Assembly: GCA_964654855.1 (NCBI GenBank)
Contig: CAZZJS010000006.1
Span: 84,183-148,182 of the forward strand
From: JALZUV01 sp964654855
GTDB taxonomy: Bacteria; Pseudomonadota; Alphaproteobacteria; Rickettsiales; JALZUV01
Direction of reading: 5' to 3'
Length of the DNA stretch: 64,000 nucleotides
How positions within the stretch are numbered: position 1 is the stretch's first letter; each line of letters opens with the position of its first letter. Positions 16,159 through 24,369 of this stretch are shown one piece after another. A program made the translations under genes and the position numbers. Below the pieces are notes generated by a model, which worked only from the letters and a program-made list of their open reading frames with translations, was not told the origin of the DNA and did not search any database.

Positions 16159-16527
16159 ATGACATTAGTTGCAGCAGTAAAAAAAGAAACCGGTGGCTTA
16201 CTTTCAAAGCTAGGCTTGCGAGAAGATGATGTGATGATGGCTAACTTCCGTATCCATGGTGCGGCAATGGGCTTCCACGATATTGAAGATTATCAAGCTT
16301 ATGCTTCGCGTATCTATCGTGAGGCGATGAAGAATCCTGAAGGATTTACAGTTGTTGATCTGCCTAAAAGCAAGAAGGCGATTGATTTTCAAGGAAAAAT
16401 CCGTGGTGTTTATACTGAGTTTGGTGAGCCGCTGGCGTTTTTCCGTCCTGAGCCGAAAGCAATGGGGTTTGATAACCCAGAGCAAGAATTTAAAGAGTTT
16501 ATGGACTCTATTCGCTCTCTAGCTTAG
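16159..16527 (+). CDS. Unknown small soluble protein
   Basis: A 122-residue protein of no family I recognise. It has no signal peptide or membrane helix. Notable segments are LLSKLGLREDDVMMANFRIHG, the aromatic helix DIEDYQAYASRIYREAMK, and FRPEPKAMGFDNPEQEFKEF near the end. It has one of the clearest promoters in the window (TTGTTG-17-TATAAT) and a GGAGG ribosome site, so it is probably well expressed. Its 3' end overlaps the convergent modA-like gene by 20 nt, without room for a separate terminator. Confidence 0.75.
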   Translation: MTLVAAVKKETGGLLSKLGLREDDVMMANFRIHGAAMGFHDIEDYQAYASRIYREAMKNPEGFTVVDLPKSKKAIDFQGKIRGVYTEFGEPLAFFRPEPKAMGFDNPEQEFKEFMDSIRSLA

Positions 16528-17308
16528 AGAGTTTCGCTTCCATGCTGATAGCGGGATAAAATTGATATTTAATGAATTCACGTTGAGCTTCCTCACTCTG
16601 TAGGAACTCCTGAAATTTACGTGCTGGCTCCATACTTTCACCAGGAACGACTGCAGAAGTGAAGATTGCCTCCTTATGCCATGCTGCTGGAATTGTATGT
16701 ACGATCTCATCGGCAGCATTCAATAACGCATCGGGTTCAAACATAAGTGCAAAAGCCTTCGTTTGCGTTTTCTCGAGTAACTTTAATATCGATTCTGTAT
16801 CTGGCATTTCGGCAATCGAAAGGTTGGCTTTTTGTGAGTAATTAATCGCCTGCTTTGCATAAAAGCCTTCAGCCGTAGCTGCAGGGCTAGCGATTGCGAT
16901 AAAAGCTGCAGGCTCTTTGAGTAAAAGTTCTACGTTATCGCGATGGTTCAAAGTTTCCTTATCACCCGTATAAATGAGCGAAAGATTGGCTTTTACCAAA
17001 GGCTTTAGCGAGCTTACATCAAATAAACCACGTTGCTTAAGGTGTTCTAGTGATTTTGGGTGAGCGGAAATGAATAAATCGGCCGCTTCACCCTCCTGAA
17101 TTTCGACTGTTTGTTCAAAACTAGGAGCATATCCGACTGTCACGGTAATGTTATGCTTACGGCTATAGTCGCTGGCGAGCTTGGATAGCGGAACAGCCAG
17201 CGCACGATCAGCTAAAACAGTGAGATTAGTGAGTTCAATATCCGTTAATTGTGCCTTCCCAGCAAAGGGAATGATTGCAATCAGTGGGATGAGCATGGTA
17301 CGAAGCAT
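16508..17308 (-). CDS. ModA-like periplasmic substrate-binding protein
   Basis: A 266-residue exported protein with a signal peptide (MLRTMLIPLIAIIPFAGKAQ). It has a two-lobed type II binding-protein pattern: LTVLADRALAVPLSKLASDY, the oxyanion-site-like EGEAADLFISAHPKSLEHL, IAIASPAATAEGFYAKQAI and the C-terminal SEEAQREFIKYQFYP. This is the molybdate/tungstate-binding ModA family or a close relative. No modB or modC follows. The gene is back to back with an ABC ATPase gene, the two ATGs 5 bp apart, so the promoters must lie inside each other's coding regions. Confidence 0.75.
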   Translation of the reverse strand: MLRTMLIPLIAIIPFAGKAQLTDIELTNLTVLADRALAVPLSKLASDYSRKHNITVTVGYAPSFEQTVEIQEGEAADLFISAHPKSLEHLKQRGLFDVSSLKPLVKANLSLIYTGDKETLNHRDNVELLLKEPAAFIAIASPAATAEGFYAKQAINYSQKANLSIAEMPDTESILKLLEKTQTKAFALMFEPDALLNAADEIVHTIPAAWHKEAIFTSAVVPGESMEPARKFQEFLQSEEAQREFIKYQFYPAISMEAKLSKLESE

Positions 17309-17313
17309 CCATT

Positions 17314-17928
17314 ATGCTTACAATCCAGAATATCGAGCGTCAATCAGGCGGTGTGTATTTATTTAGTGAATTTGGAATTACTTTGCTTCCGGGCAGTTTA
17401 TTGCGGGTGGAAGGTGCCAATGGCAGTGGTAAAACATGGTTGTTAGAAATGATTGCTGGTAAAGTGCCGGTCGAAACGGATTGTATTCTTTTTGCAGAAG
17501 AAGAAACTCGCGGCGATAGTGAGTTTTTCAACGATGTTATTTTCCTGCCACAGCGCCATGATGGCTCATTAAAACTTAAATTGACGGTTCGTAAGCAGGT
17601 AGAGCGTTTAGCGCAAAAGGGTTCGACCGAACTTATCGATGCGGCTTTAAATTATTTTGGTTTGAATGCATTAGCCAATGAGAAAATAGGCGCACTCACT
17701 TATGGCCAGCAGCAACGCGTTTATATAACGCCTCTCATCACCAACCCGTCGCTCATTTGGTTGCTTGATCGCCCAATGATGGGGCTCGATTCAACAGCGC
17801 GTAAGGCACTAGATACGTTGATTGCAGGCCGTTGCCAGCAAAATGGAATTGTTATCTATACGCATGAAGGGGAAAGTTTGCTTAACCCGCATGGCGCGAT
17901 TCATACGGATGAATATTTAACGGCTTAG
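17314..17928 (+). CDS. ccmA: CcmA-like ABC transporter ATP-binding protein, catalytic Glu replaced
   Basis: A 204-residue ABC ATPase closest in length and pattern to CcmA, the ATPase of the haem exporter CcmAB for cytochrome c maturation. Walker A is GANGSGKT (34-41), the signature loop is LTYGQQQR (128-135), and Walker B is LIWLLDRP (147-154). The Glu after the Walker B Asp, normally LLDEP, is Arg153, so ATP hydrolysis may be impaired. The switch His is kept in IYTHEG. No ccmB or ccmC is adjacent. It could instead be an unrelated small ABC ATPase. Its last 4 nt overlap the convergent COQ10-like gene. Confidence 0.7.
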   Translation: MLTIQNIERQSGGVYLFSEFGITLLPGSLLRVEGANGSGKTWLLEMIAGKVPVETDCILFAEEETRGDSEFFNDVIFLPQRHDGSLKLKLTVRKQVERLAQKGSTELIDAALNYFGLNALANEKIGALTYGQQQRVYITPLITNPSLIWLLDRPMMGLDSTARKALDTLIAGRCQQNGIVIYTHEGESLLNPHGAIHTDEYLTA

Positions 17929-18356
17929 CCGTATAATTCTTGTGCGCGGTCGCGGAAGGCGGAGATCATTTTTTCTGACGCTTTGCTAAATAACCCACCA
18001 ATCATTCCCTCTAGCAGTCGGCTTTTGAACTGAAAATCAAGATCTAGCTGAATTTCACAGCCTTGATCATTGGCTATAAAATGCCAGTCATTCACCAGAT
18101 GGTGAAAGGGGCCATTTACCATTTCCGCCTTGATAGCGCCATGCGGGGTGAGGGTAACACGTGAAGTGTAGCGCTCGGTAAGTCCTTTAAAAGCAATGAC
18201 TAATTCAGCTAGGAAGACTGTGTCCGATTCCTGCTTTAAAATGCGCGCACCTTTGCACCAAGGTAAAAATTGAGGATAGTTTGCCACATCCGCTACTAAA
18301 TCGAAAATTTGCTCAGGCGAGTAAGGGGTGGCTTCAGAATGTTTTAAAGTTGGCAT
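17925..18356 (-). CDS. COQ10/RatA-like START-domain protein
   Basis: A ~144-residue SRPBCC (START-like) protein. Family landmarks are YSPEQIFDLVADVANYPQFLPWCKG near the N-terminus, GLTERYTSRVTLTPHGAI in the middle and GCEIQLDLDFQFKSRLLEGM near the end. COQ10 binds ubiquinone and supports its delivery; the E. coli relative RatA was described as a ribosome-association toxin. I start at the ATG ending at 18356; a GTG 57 nt upstream would add 19 residues. Such genes commonly lie next to lipA in Alphaproteobacteria; here a small divergent gene separates them. Confidence 0.85.
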   Translation of the reverse strand: MPTLKHSEATPYSPEQIFDLVADVANYPQFLPWCKGARILKQESDTVFLAELVIAFKGLTERYTSRVTLTPHGAIKAEMVNGPFHHLVNDWHFIANDQGCEIQLDLDFQFKSRLLEGMIGGLFSKASEKMISAFRDRAQELYG

Positions 18357-18496
18357 TGGAAAGGTTTGTAGCGTTGATTTTTCGAGATGTAAATATTTCC
18401 TAATTTGAGACACGCTTGGGTTTTATCTTTTTATTTTTTTAATGAAACTTTAACCCGTCAGTCGTATCCTATGATGACACAATAAGGAGGATGAAG

Positions 18497-18835
18497 ATGC
18501 AAATTATAGAACATTTAGAGAACCGTCACCTTGAGGCCTTAAAGGCGGCAGTCAAAATCCATAAGCTAACAGCAACAGAAGAAGGTTGCGTTTTTAGCCG
18601 AAAATCATGGGAAGCTTATTGCCAAAGCGTTGAAGAGAGTGAAATGCGTGAAGAATTAATGCGTCGCTACCATTTGGCCGAATATGCAGCAAGCCATGCG
18701 AACCTATCGCGTGAAGAGTCACTTCAATTGGCAAAAGATATCTGCCTAGAAACAGGAATTTCAGAAGAAGAGTTTGAACTAGCGCGCGAATATAACCGCG
18801 CCGCACGTGGTGAGACTGCTAGTTTAGTTCATTAA
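18497..18835 (+). CDS. Unknown small helical protein
   Basis: A 112-residue, all-helical, Glu/Ala-rich protein without signal peptide or membrane segment; I do not recognise the family. Two ATGs lie close together; the one at 18497 sits 6 nt after a perfect AAGGAGG, whereas the ATG at 18491 directly abuts it, so 18497 is the better start. The strong ribosome site and the terminator right after the stop suggest an independent, well-translated single-gene unit between the COQ10-like gene and lipA. Confidence 0.75.
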   Translation: MQIIEHLENRHLEALKAAVKIHKLTATEEGCVFSRKSWEAYCQSVEESEMREELMRRYHLAEYAASHANLSREESLQLAKDICLETGISEEEFELAREYNRAARGETASLVH

Positions 18836-18854
18836 GCTATTATAATAAAATAAT

Positions 18855-18887
18855 AAAAAGGCGCTGGTAGTTACAGCGCCTTTTTTG
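18855..18887. terminator. Bidirectional rho-independent terminator
   Basis: AAAAAGGCGCTG, a 7-nt loop GTAGTTA, then CAGCGCCTTTTTT. The A-tract on one side and T-tract on the other allow it to serve both the small gene ending at 18835 and lipA ending at 18897 on the other strand. Confidence 0.9.
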
Positions 18888-18896
18888 TTTTTAGGC

Positions 18897-19814
18897 TTAT
18901 GCTTTGTTTTGACGTGCTTCTTGTAACTTCTTGAAGTCGTCACCTGCGTGGTAGCTACTGCGGGTGAGTGGGGTGCTTGATACCATCAGGAAGCCTTTGG
19001 CGCGCGCCATACGCTCATACATTTTAAATTCATCAGGGGTGACGAAGCGTTCCACCGGCGCGTGGCGCGGAGTAGGCTGTAGGTACTGGCCGATGGTGAT
19101 GAAATCGACTTCAGCGGCGCGTAGATCATCCATCACTTGTAAAACTTCGTCTTTATCCTCGCCGAGGCCGACCATTAAGCCGGATTTGGTAAACATCATC
19201 GGATCAATTTCTTTCGAGCGTTTCAGCACGTAAAGCGAGTGGAAATAACGTGCAGAAGGACGAATGCGCTTATAAAGGCGTGGTACGGTTTCAATGTTAT
19301 GGTTGAATACATCAGGCTTTGCGGCAAGGACGCGCTCTAGTGAACCATCAGAGCTGCGAAAGAAGTCAGGAGTAAGCACTTCAATCGTGGTCTTTGTCGC
19401 GACTTCACGCGTGCGTTCAATGGTACGGGCGAAATGTTCAGCACCTCCATCTGGCAAGTCATCGCGATCGACTGAGGTAATTACCACATGATGCAAATCC
19501 ATCTCTTTTACTGCAATAGCGGTATTATCCGGTTCCATCGGGTCGAGCATATTAGGGCGGCCTGTTTTGACATTACAAAAGGCACAAGCGCGGGTGCAAG
19601 TATCGCCCATAATCATAATGGTAGCGTGCTTTTTCTCCCAACATTCACCGATATTCGGACAAGCAGCTTCTTCGCATACGGTATGCAGGCTTTGACGACG
19701 CATAAGGTCGCGGGTTTCTTTATAGCCCTTCGAAACGGGAGCTTTAACGCGAATCCAATCTGGTTTGCGCAGCTTTTTATCGTTTTTTTCCTGCAAGTTG
19801 ACGACTTTGCTCAT
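18897..19814 (-). CDS. lipA: Lipoyl synthase
   Basis: A 305-residue radical-SAM enzyme that inserts two sulfurs into protein-bound octanoyl groups to make lipoate. It has the auxiliary cluster motif CEEAACPNIGEC (with ATIMIMGDTCTRAC following), the radical-SAM CTRACAFCNV and the C-terminal RSSYHAGDDF. It diverges from rpoZ across 82 bp and ends beside a shared bidirectional terminator. Confidence 0.97.
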   Translation of the reverse strand: MSKVVNLQEKNDKKLRKPDWIRVKAPVSKGYKETRDLMRRQSLHTVCEEAACPNIGECWEKKHATIMIMGDTCTRACAFCNVKTGRPNMLDPMEPDNTAIAVKEMDLHHVVITSVDRDDLPDGGAEHFARTIERTREVATKTTIEVLTPDFFRSSDGSLERVLAAKPDVFNHNIETVPRLYKRIRPSARYFHSLYVLKRSKEIDPMMFTKSGLMVGLGEDKDEVLQVMDDLRAAEVDFITIGQYLQPTPRHAPVERFVTPDEFKMYERMARAKGFLMVSSTPLTRSSYHAGDDFKKLQEARQNKA

Positions 19815-19896
19815 GTTTTTTTACTTGTGTTTGTGGGTTTCGGGCGTTAACTATAGCGCCTTTCGAACCAGATTACAAAGAGGAATCGAACATATC

Positions 19897-20298
19897 ATGG
19901 CACGCGTTACCGTAGAAGATTGTATTGAAAATATCCCGAACCGTTTTGAGTTGGTTGGCATTGCTGCCCGCCGCGCGAAGCAAATTTCTTCGGGTAACCC
20001 TATCACGATTGATCGTGATAATGATAAAGACGCGGTTGTATCGCTTCGTGAGATTGCGGATAAGACTATTGAGTTTGAACCTTTGAAAGAAGAAATTGTT
20101 GAAGGTTATAGCCGCTTCCAACGTCCTGATGTGATTGAAGGTGTTGAGCCTCCGAAGGAAGAGATTGAAGCGCCTGTTGCTCCAACCGAAGAAATCGAAG
20201 TTTCAGCTGAGATGGAAGAAGAGTTCAAAGAAGCTGCAATGATTGGCGAAGAACCAGAAGGCATGGCATTCGATGATGATATTGACGCTGACGACTAA
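19897..20298 (+). CDS. rpoZ: DNA-directed RNA polymerase subunit omega
   Basis: A 133-residue protein starting MARVTVEDCIENIPNRFELV, followed by GIAARRAKQISSGN and VVSLREIADKTI. These are the omega-subunit core that stabilises the beta-prime subunit. The tail of about 60 residues is very acidic (EEIEAPVAPTEEIE and on to DDDIDADD). I use ATG 19897; a longer frame begins upstream but lacks family support. In many Alphaproteobacteria rpoZ precedes spoT/relA, which is not present here; a strong terminator ends the unit. Confidence 0.95.
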   Translation: MARVTVEDCIENIPNRFELVGIAARRAKQISSGNPITIDRDNDKDAVVSLREIADKTIEFEPLKEEIVEGYSRFQRPDVIEGVEPPKEEIEAPVAPTEEIEVSAEMEEEFKEAAMIGEEPEGMAFDDDIDADD

Positions 20299-20318
20299 GT
20301 CGTTTCAGATAGAAAAAT

Positions 20319-20356
20319 AAAAAAAGGCGCAGTCAGCAATGGCCGCGCCTTTTTTA
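20319..20356. terminator. Rho-independent terminator after rpoZ
   Basis: AAAAAAGGCGC, a loop of about 14 nt, GCGCCTTTTTT. It lies between rpoZ and the convergent SulP gene and is A/T-tracted on both sides, so it may act in both directions. Confidence 0.85.
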
Positions 20357-20385
20357 TTTCTATTTATGTGTTGTGGTTGACGCTG

Positions 20386-22017
20386 CTAAGAAAGTTGCTT
20401 TTTCGCTTCTTTTACCTTCTGTGCGCGCTCAGCATAATCTACGACGATGCTGTAATGTGGATCACCTGCATCATCCTCTTCAATAAAGTGACCTGCTTTG
20501 CGCAGCAATGTGCGGCAATCAGGGCTTAGATGTTTGAGGTGTAGCTGTGTACCGTGTTTCATATAGCTTTCAGCAAGTGCATCAATCACCTCTAAAGCAG
20601 AGTGGTCCCACACGCGTGAATGTTTAAAATCAATCACGACATCAGCAGGGTCTTTATGTGGACGGAATAAACGACGGAACTTGCTGACGGAAGCGAAGAA
20701 GAGTTGTCCGTGTAAGATATAAACTTTCTTCTTCTTGGTTTCTGACTGTACTTCTACATAGATTGAGCTAGCCGATTCCCATGCGAAGACGAGAGCTGAA
20801 ACAATCACTCCAACGACAACCGCAATGGCTAAATCGGTAAAGACAGTCACCGCAGAGACGAGAACGAGGACGAAAGCATCGGATGCAGGAATTTTATGCA
20901 TGATGCGAAAAGACGACCATTCGAATGTGCCAATGACGACCATAAACATCACGCCAATAAGCGCGGCAACAGGAATCATCTCAATCCATGAAGAGGCAAA
21001 GAGAATGAATGAGAGTAAGAAGAGAGCGGCGGCGATGCCAGAGAGGCGGCCGCGTGCGCCGGAGTTAATATTGATCATACTCTGACCAATCATTGCACAA
21101 CCACCCATACCGCCGAAAAACCCGGTTACGATGTTTGCTGCGCCTTGTGCTATACATTCACGGCTATTACGCCCGCGTGTTTCGGTCATTTCATCAATCA
21201 GGGTGAGGGTTAGGAGAGACTCAATCAATCCAATTGCTGCGAGGATAAGTGCGTAAGGGAAGGTGATATAAAGCGTTTCGAGCGAGAAAGGGACTTCTGG
21301 AAGAGCAAAATTAGGGAAAGTCCCCGCAATGTTAGCGAGGTCGCCCACAGTGCGAGTGTCGATATTAAAGAAGAGTACAACGGCTGTGGCGATACCAATG
21401 CCAGCTAAAGGGGCGGGGAATTTATTAGTAAGTTTAGGTAGGAGATAAATTGCAGTCATTGTAATCGCAATAATACCGAGCATGATAGTAAGAGCGAAAT
21501 CGTCCAACCAGACAAGTTCTCCAGCAGCATTTGTTGTTTTAAATTGACCAAGTTGTGCAAGAAAAATTACGATGGCGAGGCCGTTTACAAAGCCTAACAT
21601 CACAGGGTGAGGCACCATACGAATAAATTTACCGAGTTTAAATATTCCAGCAAGGAACTGTAATAAGCCCATTAGTACGACAGTGGCAAATAAGTATTCG
21701 ACGCCATGTTGAGCGACTAAACTCACCATTACGACGGCCAGGGCACCAGTCGCTCCTGAAATCATGCCTGGGCGTCCACCAAAAACAGAGGTGATTAAGC
21801 CGACAAGAAATGCCGCATAAAGCCCGACAAGGGGTTCAACGCCTGCGATAAAGGCAAAAGCAACCGCTTCGGGTACGAGGGCTAATGCCACCGTTAGCCC
21901 AGAAAGAATTTCAATTTTCGAATTTTTGAATAATGAAGCTAACACGGCTCTTTTCCTAATAATCTGTGAACTGATTCGCAACCTAACGAGGCTTGGAAAG
22001 TTTGCAAGCTTTGTCAC
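20386..22017 (-). CDS. SulP-family anion transporter with STAS domain
   Basis: A 543-residue inner-membrane transporter with about 12-14 helices (roughly residues 35-420) followed by a cytoplasmic STAS domain (about 430-530, KVYILHGQLFFASVSKFRRLF, DFKHSRVWDHSALEVIDAL). The SulP core carries GLTVALALVPEAVAFAFIAGV and FGGMGGCAMIGQSMININSG. Family members carry sulfate, bicarbonate or other anions by symport or exchange; the substrate cannot be read from sequence. The 22017 start is GTG; a second GTG at 21945 has an AGGA 8 nt upstream and would give a more usual 519 residues. Confidence 0.9.
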   Translation of the reverse strand: MTKLANFPSLVRLRISSQIIRKRAVLASLFKNSKIEILSGLTVALALVPEAVAFAFIAGVEPLVGLYAAFLVGLITSVFGGRPGMISGATGALAVVMVSLVAQHGVEYLFATVVLMGLLQFLAGIFKLGKFIRMVPHPVMLGFVNGLAIVIFLAQLGQFKTTNAAGELVWLDDFALTIMLGIIAITMTAIYLLPKLTNKFPAPLAGIGIATAVVLFFNIDTRTVGDLANIAGTFPNFALPEVPFSLETLYITFPYALILAAIGLIESLLTLTLIDEMTETRGRNSRECIAQGAANIVTGFFGGMGGCAMIGQSMININSGARGRLSGIAAALFLLSFILFASSWIEMIPVAALIGVMFMVVIGTFEWSSFRIMHKIPASDAFVLVLVSAVTVFTDLAIAVVVGVIVSALVFAWESASSIYVEVQSETKKKKVYILHGQLFFASVSKFRRLFRPHKDPADVVIDFKHSRVWDHSALEVIDALAESYMKHGTQLHLKHLSPDCRTLLRKAGHFIEEDDAGDPHYSIVVDYAERAQKVKEAKKQLS

Positions 22018-22156
22018 CGCGATTGAACTGGAATTGCCTTAAAAGGCTCGCCTGTATCCATAATTATCTTACAGAAAACACAGTGCGTTAAATTGTGGGT
22101 AAAGCATTTTAACTTCTCAATAATTCTTTATATTACAATAGTATAAGGTAGTAAAA

Positions 22157-22232
22157 TGGTGGAGCCTAGGAGATTCGAACTCCTGACCTCTTCGCTGCCA
22201 GCGAAGCGCTCTACCAGCTGAGCTAAGGCCCC
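22157..22232 (-). tRNA. tRNA-Ala (anticodon GGC)
   Basis: Reading the minus strand, GGGGCCT begins the acceptor stem, the D arm is GCTCAGCTGGTAGAGC, the anticodon stem-loop is CTTCG-CTGGCAG-CGAAG with anticodon GGC, the T arm holds GTTCGAATC, and the gene ends in an encoded CCA. It is 76 nt long with all arms intact. Confidence 0.97.
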
Positions 22233-22274
22233 AAACTTTTTTTCAAAAAGGGAGGCGGAAAGTAACAGCGCCTC

Positions 22275-22303
22275 TTGAAACTGCAAGTGTTAATGCACAT
22301 ATT
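22275..22303 (+). promoter_or_regulatory. Candidate promoter of GNAT gene
   Basis: TTGAAA (22275-22280), a 17-nt spacer and CATATT (22298-22303), with exactly 6 nt to the ATG at 22310. This predicts a leaderless transcript; no Shine-Dalgarno sequence is present. Confidence 0.45.
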
Positions 22304-22309
22304 ACCGGC

Positions 22310-22792
22310 ATGAAAAATGTAAATATTATCCCTTACGAATCTCGTTACGCTAAAGATTTTGAACGTCTCAACATTGCGTGGCTTGAGAAGTATTTTTATG
22401 TGGAACCCTATGACGCTCAAGTATTAGCGAATGTGGATGAGTATATTATCGCAAAAAACGGTGAAATCATTTTAGCAGAGATGGATGGGGAGATTGTGGG
22501 TGTGGTGGCTCTTATGTATCATGGTGATGAATTGGAGCTGACCAAAATGGCTGTTGACGAAAACTACCAAGGGCAGGGTATTGGAAAGCTATTGATGCAA
22601 GCGGCGCTCAAACGTGCACGTGAAATGCAGCCAGCCAAGATATTCCTGCTGACAAGCTCCACACTTGGTCCCGCAAATTCGCTTTACGAGAAATCTGGTT
22701 TTATCAATGTGCCCCTACGAGCTGACGATAACAAGGTCTACGCCCGCTGTGACCGCCGTTGGGAGCTACCTTTAGAGTCAGTGGCTGCTTGA
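22310..22792 (+). CDS. GNAT-family N-acetyltransferase
   Basis: A 160-residue acetyl-CoA-dependent acyltransferase. The core strand ELELTKMAVDENYQGQGIGKLLM contains the QxxGxG pyrophosphate loop of motif A, and SLYEKSGFINVP is the usual C-terminal motif B. The acceptor cannot be predicted. Its ATG lies 6 nt after a -10 box, so it is probably leaderless. The 3' end overlaps the convergent phosphomannomutase gene by 15 nt. Confidence 0.88.
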   Translation: MKNVNIIPYESRYAKDFERLNIAWLEKYFYVEPYDAQVLANVDEYIIAKNGEIILAEMDGEIVGVVALMYHGDELELTKMAVDENYQGQGIGKLLMQAALKRAREMQPAKIFLLTSSTLGPANSLYEKSGFINVPLRADDNKVYARCDRRWELPLESVAA

Positions 22793-24184
22793 TTGATCTA
22801 GATTAAAGTCCTTGATGCCGCTGGCAGAAAGTTGATCTGCTAATAGGTTCTTTAGACGTTCCAGCGCTTCGGGGCTTTTGCCTTCTGCACGGGCAATGAT
22901 TGCAGCTTGGGTGTTTGAAGCACGTGCGAGCCACCAGCCATCATCATTCTTTACGCGTACACCATCGACATCATCAACATCTGCGCCTGCAGCGGCTAAA
23001 CGTTCTTTGATTTCAGCTACGGCGCTGAATTTCAAAGTTTCTGTCGTATCAATACGAATCTCCGGCGTGTTATAAACTTCTGGCATGGCATCCATCATCT
23101 CTACGAGTGATTGATCAGCATGGGCGAGTAGGTTGATAAGGCGTACGCCAGAATAGATGCCATCATCGTAGCCGAAATACTCATCATTAAAGAAGATATG
23201 ACCGCTCATTTCGCCGGCGAGGTGGGCTTTCGTTTCTTTCATCTTAGATTTTACGAAACTATGGCCGGTTTTCCACATAAGCGGTTGGCCACCATGTTTA
23301 GCGATATCGTCAAACAGAGTTTGGCTTGCCTTAACATCAGCAATGATAGTCGCGCCAGCGTGTTTTGAAAGAACATCACGACCGAAAAGAACCATTAATT
23401 GATCGCCATAGAGAATACGCCCTGTTTTATCTACGGCACCAATACGGTCGCCATCACCATCATAAGCAATGCCAACATCAGCATCTTTGGATTGAACGGT
23501 GTCGATGAGTTGTTTCATCAAAGCAGGGATGGTTGGATCTGGGTGATGATTGGGGAAGTTTCCGTCAATCTCTGCGTTAATCACGGTGATATCTGCGTTT
23601 AATATAGAGGCTAGGCGTTCTGAAATTTCACCTGCTGCTCCATTACCAGGGTCAACAACGACTTTAATATCGCGAGCACCTTCTGGTTTAAAAGCGGCGG
23701 CGAGCACTTTAAGATATTCGTCTTTGCAGTCTTTTGTGAGGATTTCGCCTTGTCCTGTTTCAAAATCACCTTCGCTCGCATATTTTCCGAGGGTGACAAT
23801 ATGTTCACCAAAGAATGAATCTTTGCCCATCATCATTTTAAAGCCATTGTGATTAGCAGGGTTATGCGACCCCGTAACCATAATACCTGCATCTGGATTG
23901 CTATGATAAACGGAGAAATACATCATAGGGGTAGGGCCAATGCCATAGTCATGCACAATCGCACCAGTGCTAATAATCCCTTTTTTTAATTCGCTGCTGA
24001 GTGCCGGTGTACTTAAGCGTCCATCGTAAGCGACGTTAATAATTGGGTTTGATTTACCTGTCTCGCGGATAATGGCAGTCGCAAAGGCTTTACCTATCGC
24101 TAATGCATCTGCATCAAAAAGTGTTTCGTTATAAATGCCGCGGATGTCTCCCGCACGCAGGATGGAGCTATGAAAATTATGCAT
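22778..24184 (-). CDS. algC: Phosphomannomutase/phosphoglucomutase (AlgC-type)
   Basis: A 468-residue alpha-D-phosphohexomutase interconverting 6-phospho and 1-phospho mannose or glucose. It has the N-terminal ILRAGDIRGIYNETL, the catalytic phosphoserine loop TGSHNPANHNGFK, the Mg-binding DGDGDRIGAVD, the sugar-recognition GEMSGHIFFND and a C-terminal phosphate-binding RASNTQAAIIARAEG. The length and motifs match the bifunctional AlgC/PMM group. Its divergent neighbour is algA, so together they make GDP-mannose from mannose-6-phosphate and the enzyme can also feed galU with glucose-1-phosphate. Confidence 0.92.
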   Translation of the reverse strand: MHNFHSSILRAGDIRGIYNETLFDADALAIGKAFATAIIRETGKSNPIINVAYDGRLSTPALSSELKKGIISTGAIVHDYGIGPTPMMYFSVYHSNPDAGIMVTGSHNPANHNGFKMMMGKDSFFGEHIVTLGKYASEGDFETGQGEILTKDCKDEYLKVLAAAFKPEGARDIKVVVDPGNGAAGEISERLASILNADITVINAEIDGNFPNHHPDPTIPALMKQLIDTVQSKDADVGIAYDGDGDRIGAVDKTGRILYGDQLMVLFGRDVLSKHAGATIIADVKASQTLFDDIAKHGGQPLMWKTGHSFVKSKMKETKAHLAGEMSGHIFFNDEYFGYDDGIYSGVRLINLLAHADQSLVEMMDAMPEVYNTPEIRIDTTETLKFSAVAEIKERLAAAGADVDDVDGVRVKNDDGWWLARASNTQAAIIARAEGKSPEALERLKNLLADQLSASGIKDFNLDQSSSH

Positions 24185-24280
24185 AAGATTTCTTTCTTCT
24201 TCCGTAATAGTCTAGTTGCAATTTGAGGTTATAACTTTTAGTGGAAAGGTTAACAACATTAATGTTTGTTAATAAATTCC

Positions 24281-24309
24281 TTGCAATTGTCTCAAAAAAC
24301 CTGTATAAG
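24281..24309 (+). promoter_or_regulatory. Sigma70-type promoter of the algA unit
   Basis: TTGCAA (24281-24286), a 17-nt spacer and TATAAG (24304-24309). A ~55-nt leader with GGAAGGAA before the ATG at 24370 follows. The 185-bp gap between the divergent phosphomannomutase gene and algA is AT-rich and is the likely control region of this transcription unit. I see no obvious AlgU-type (GAACTT/TCTGA) promoter. Confidence 0.6.
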
Positions 24310-24369
24310 CGCCTCAGAATACGTAGAAAACGTATGAAAACTTAAAATTCTTTAATGGAAGGAATATGA

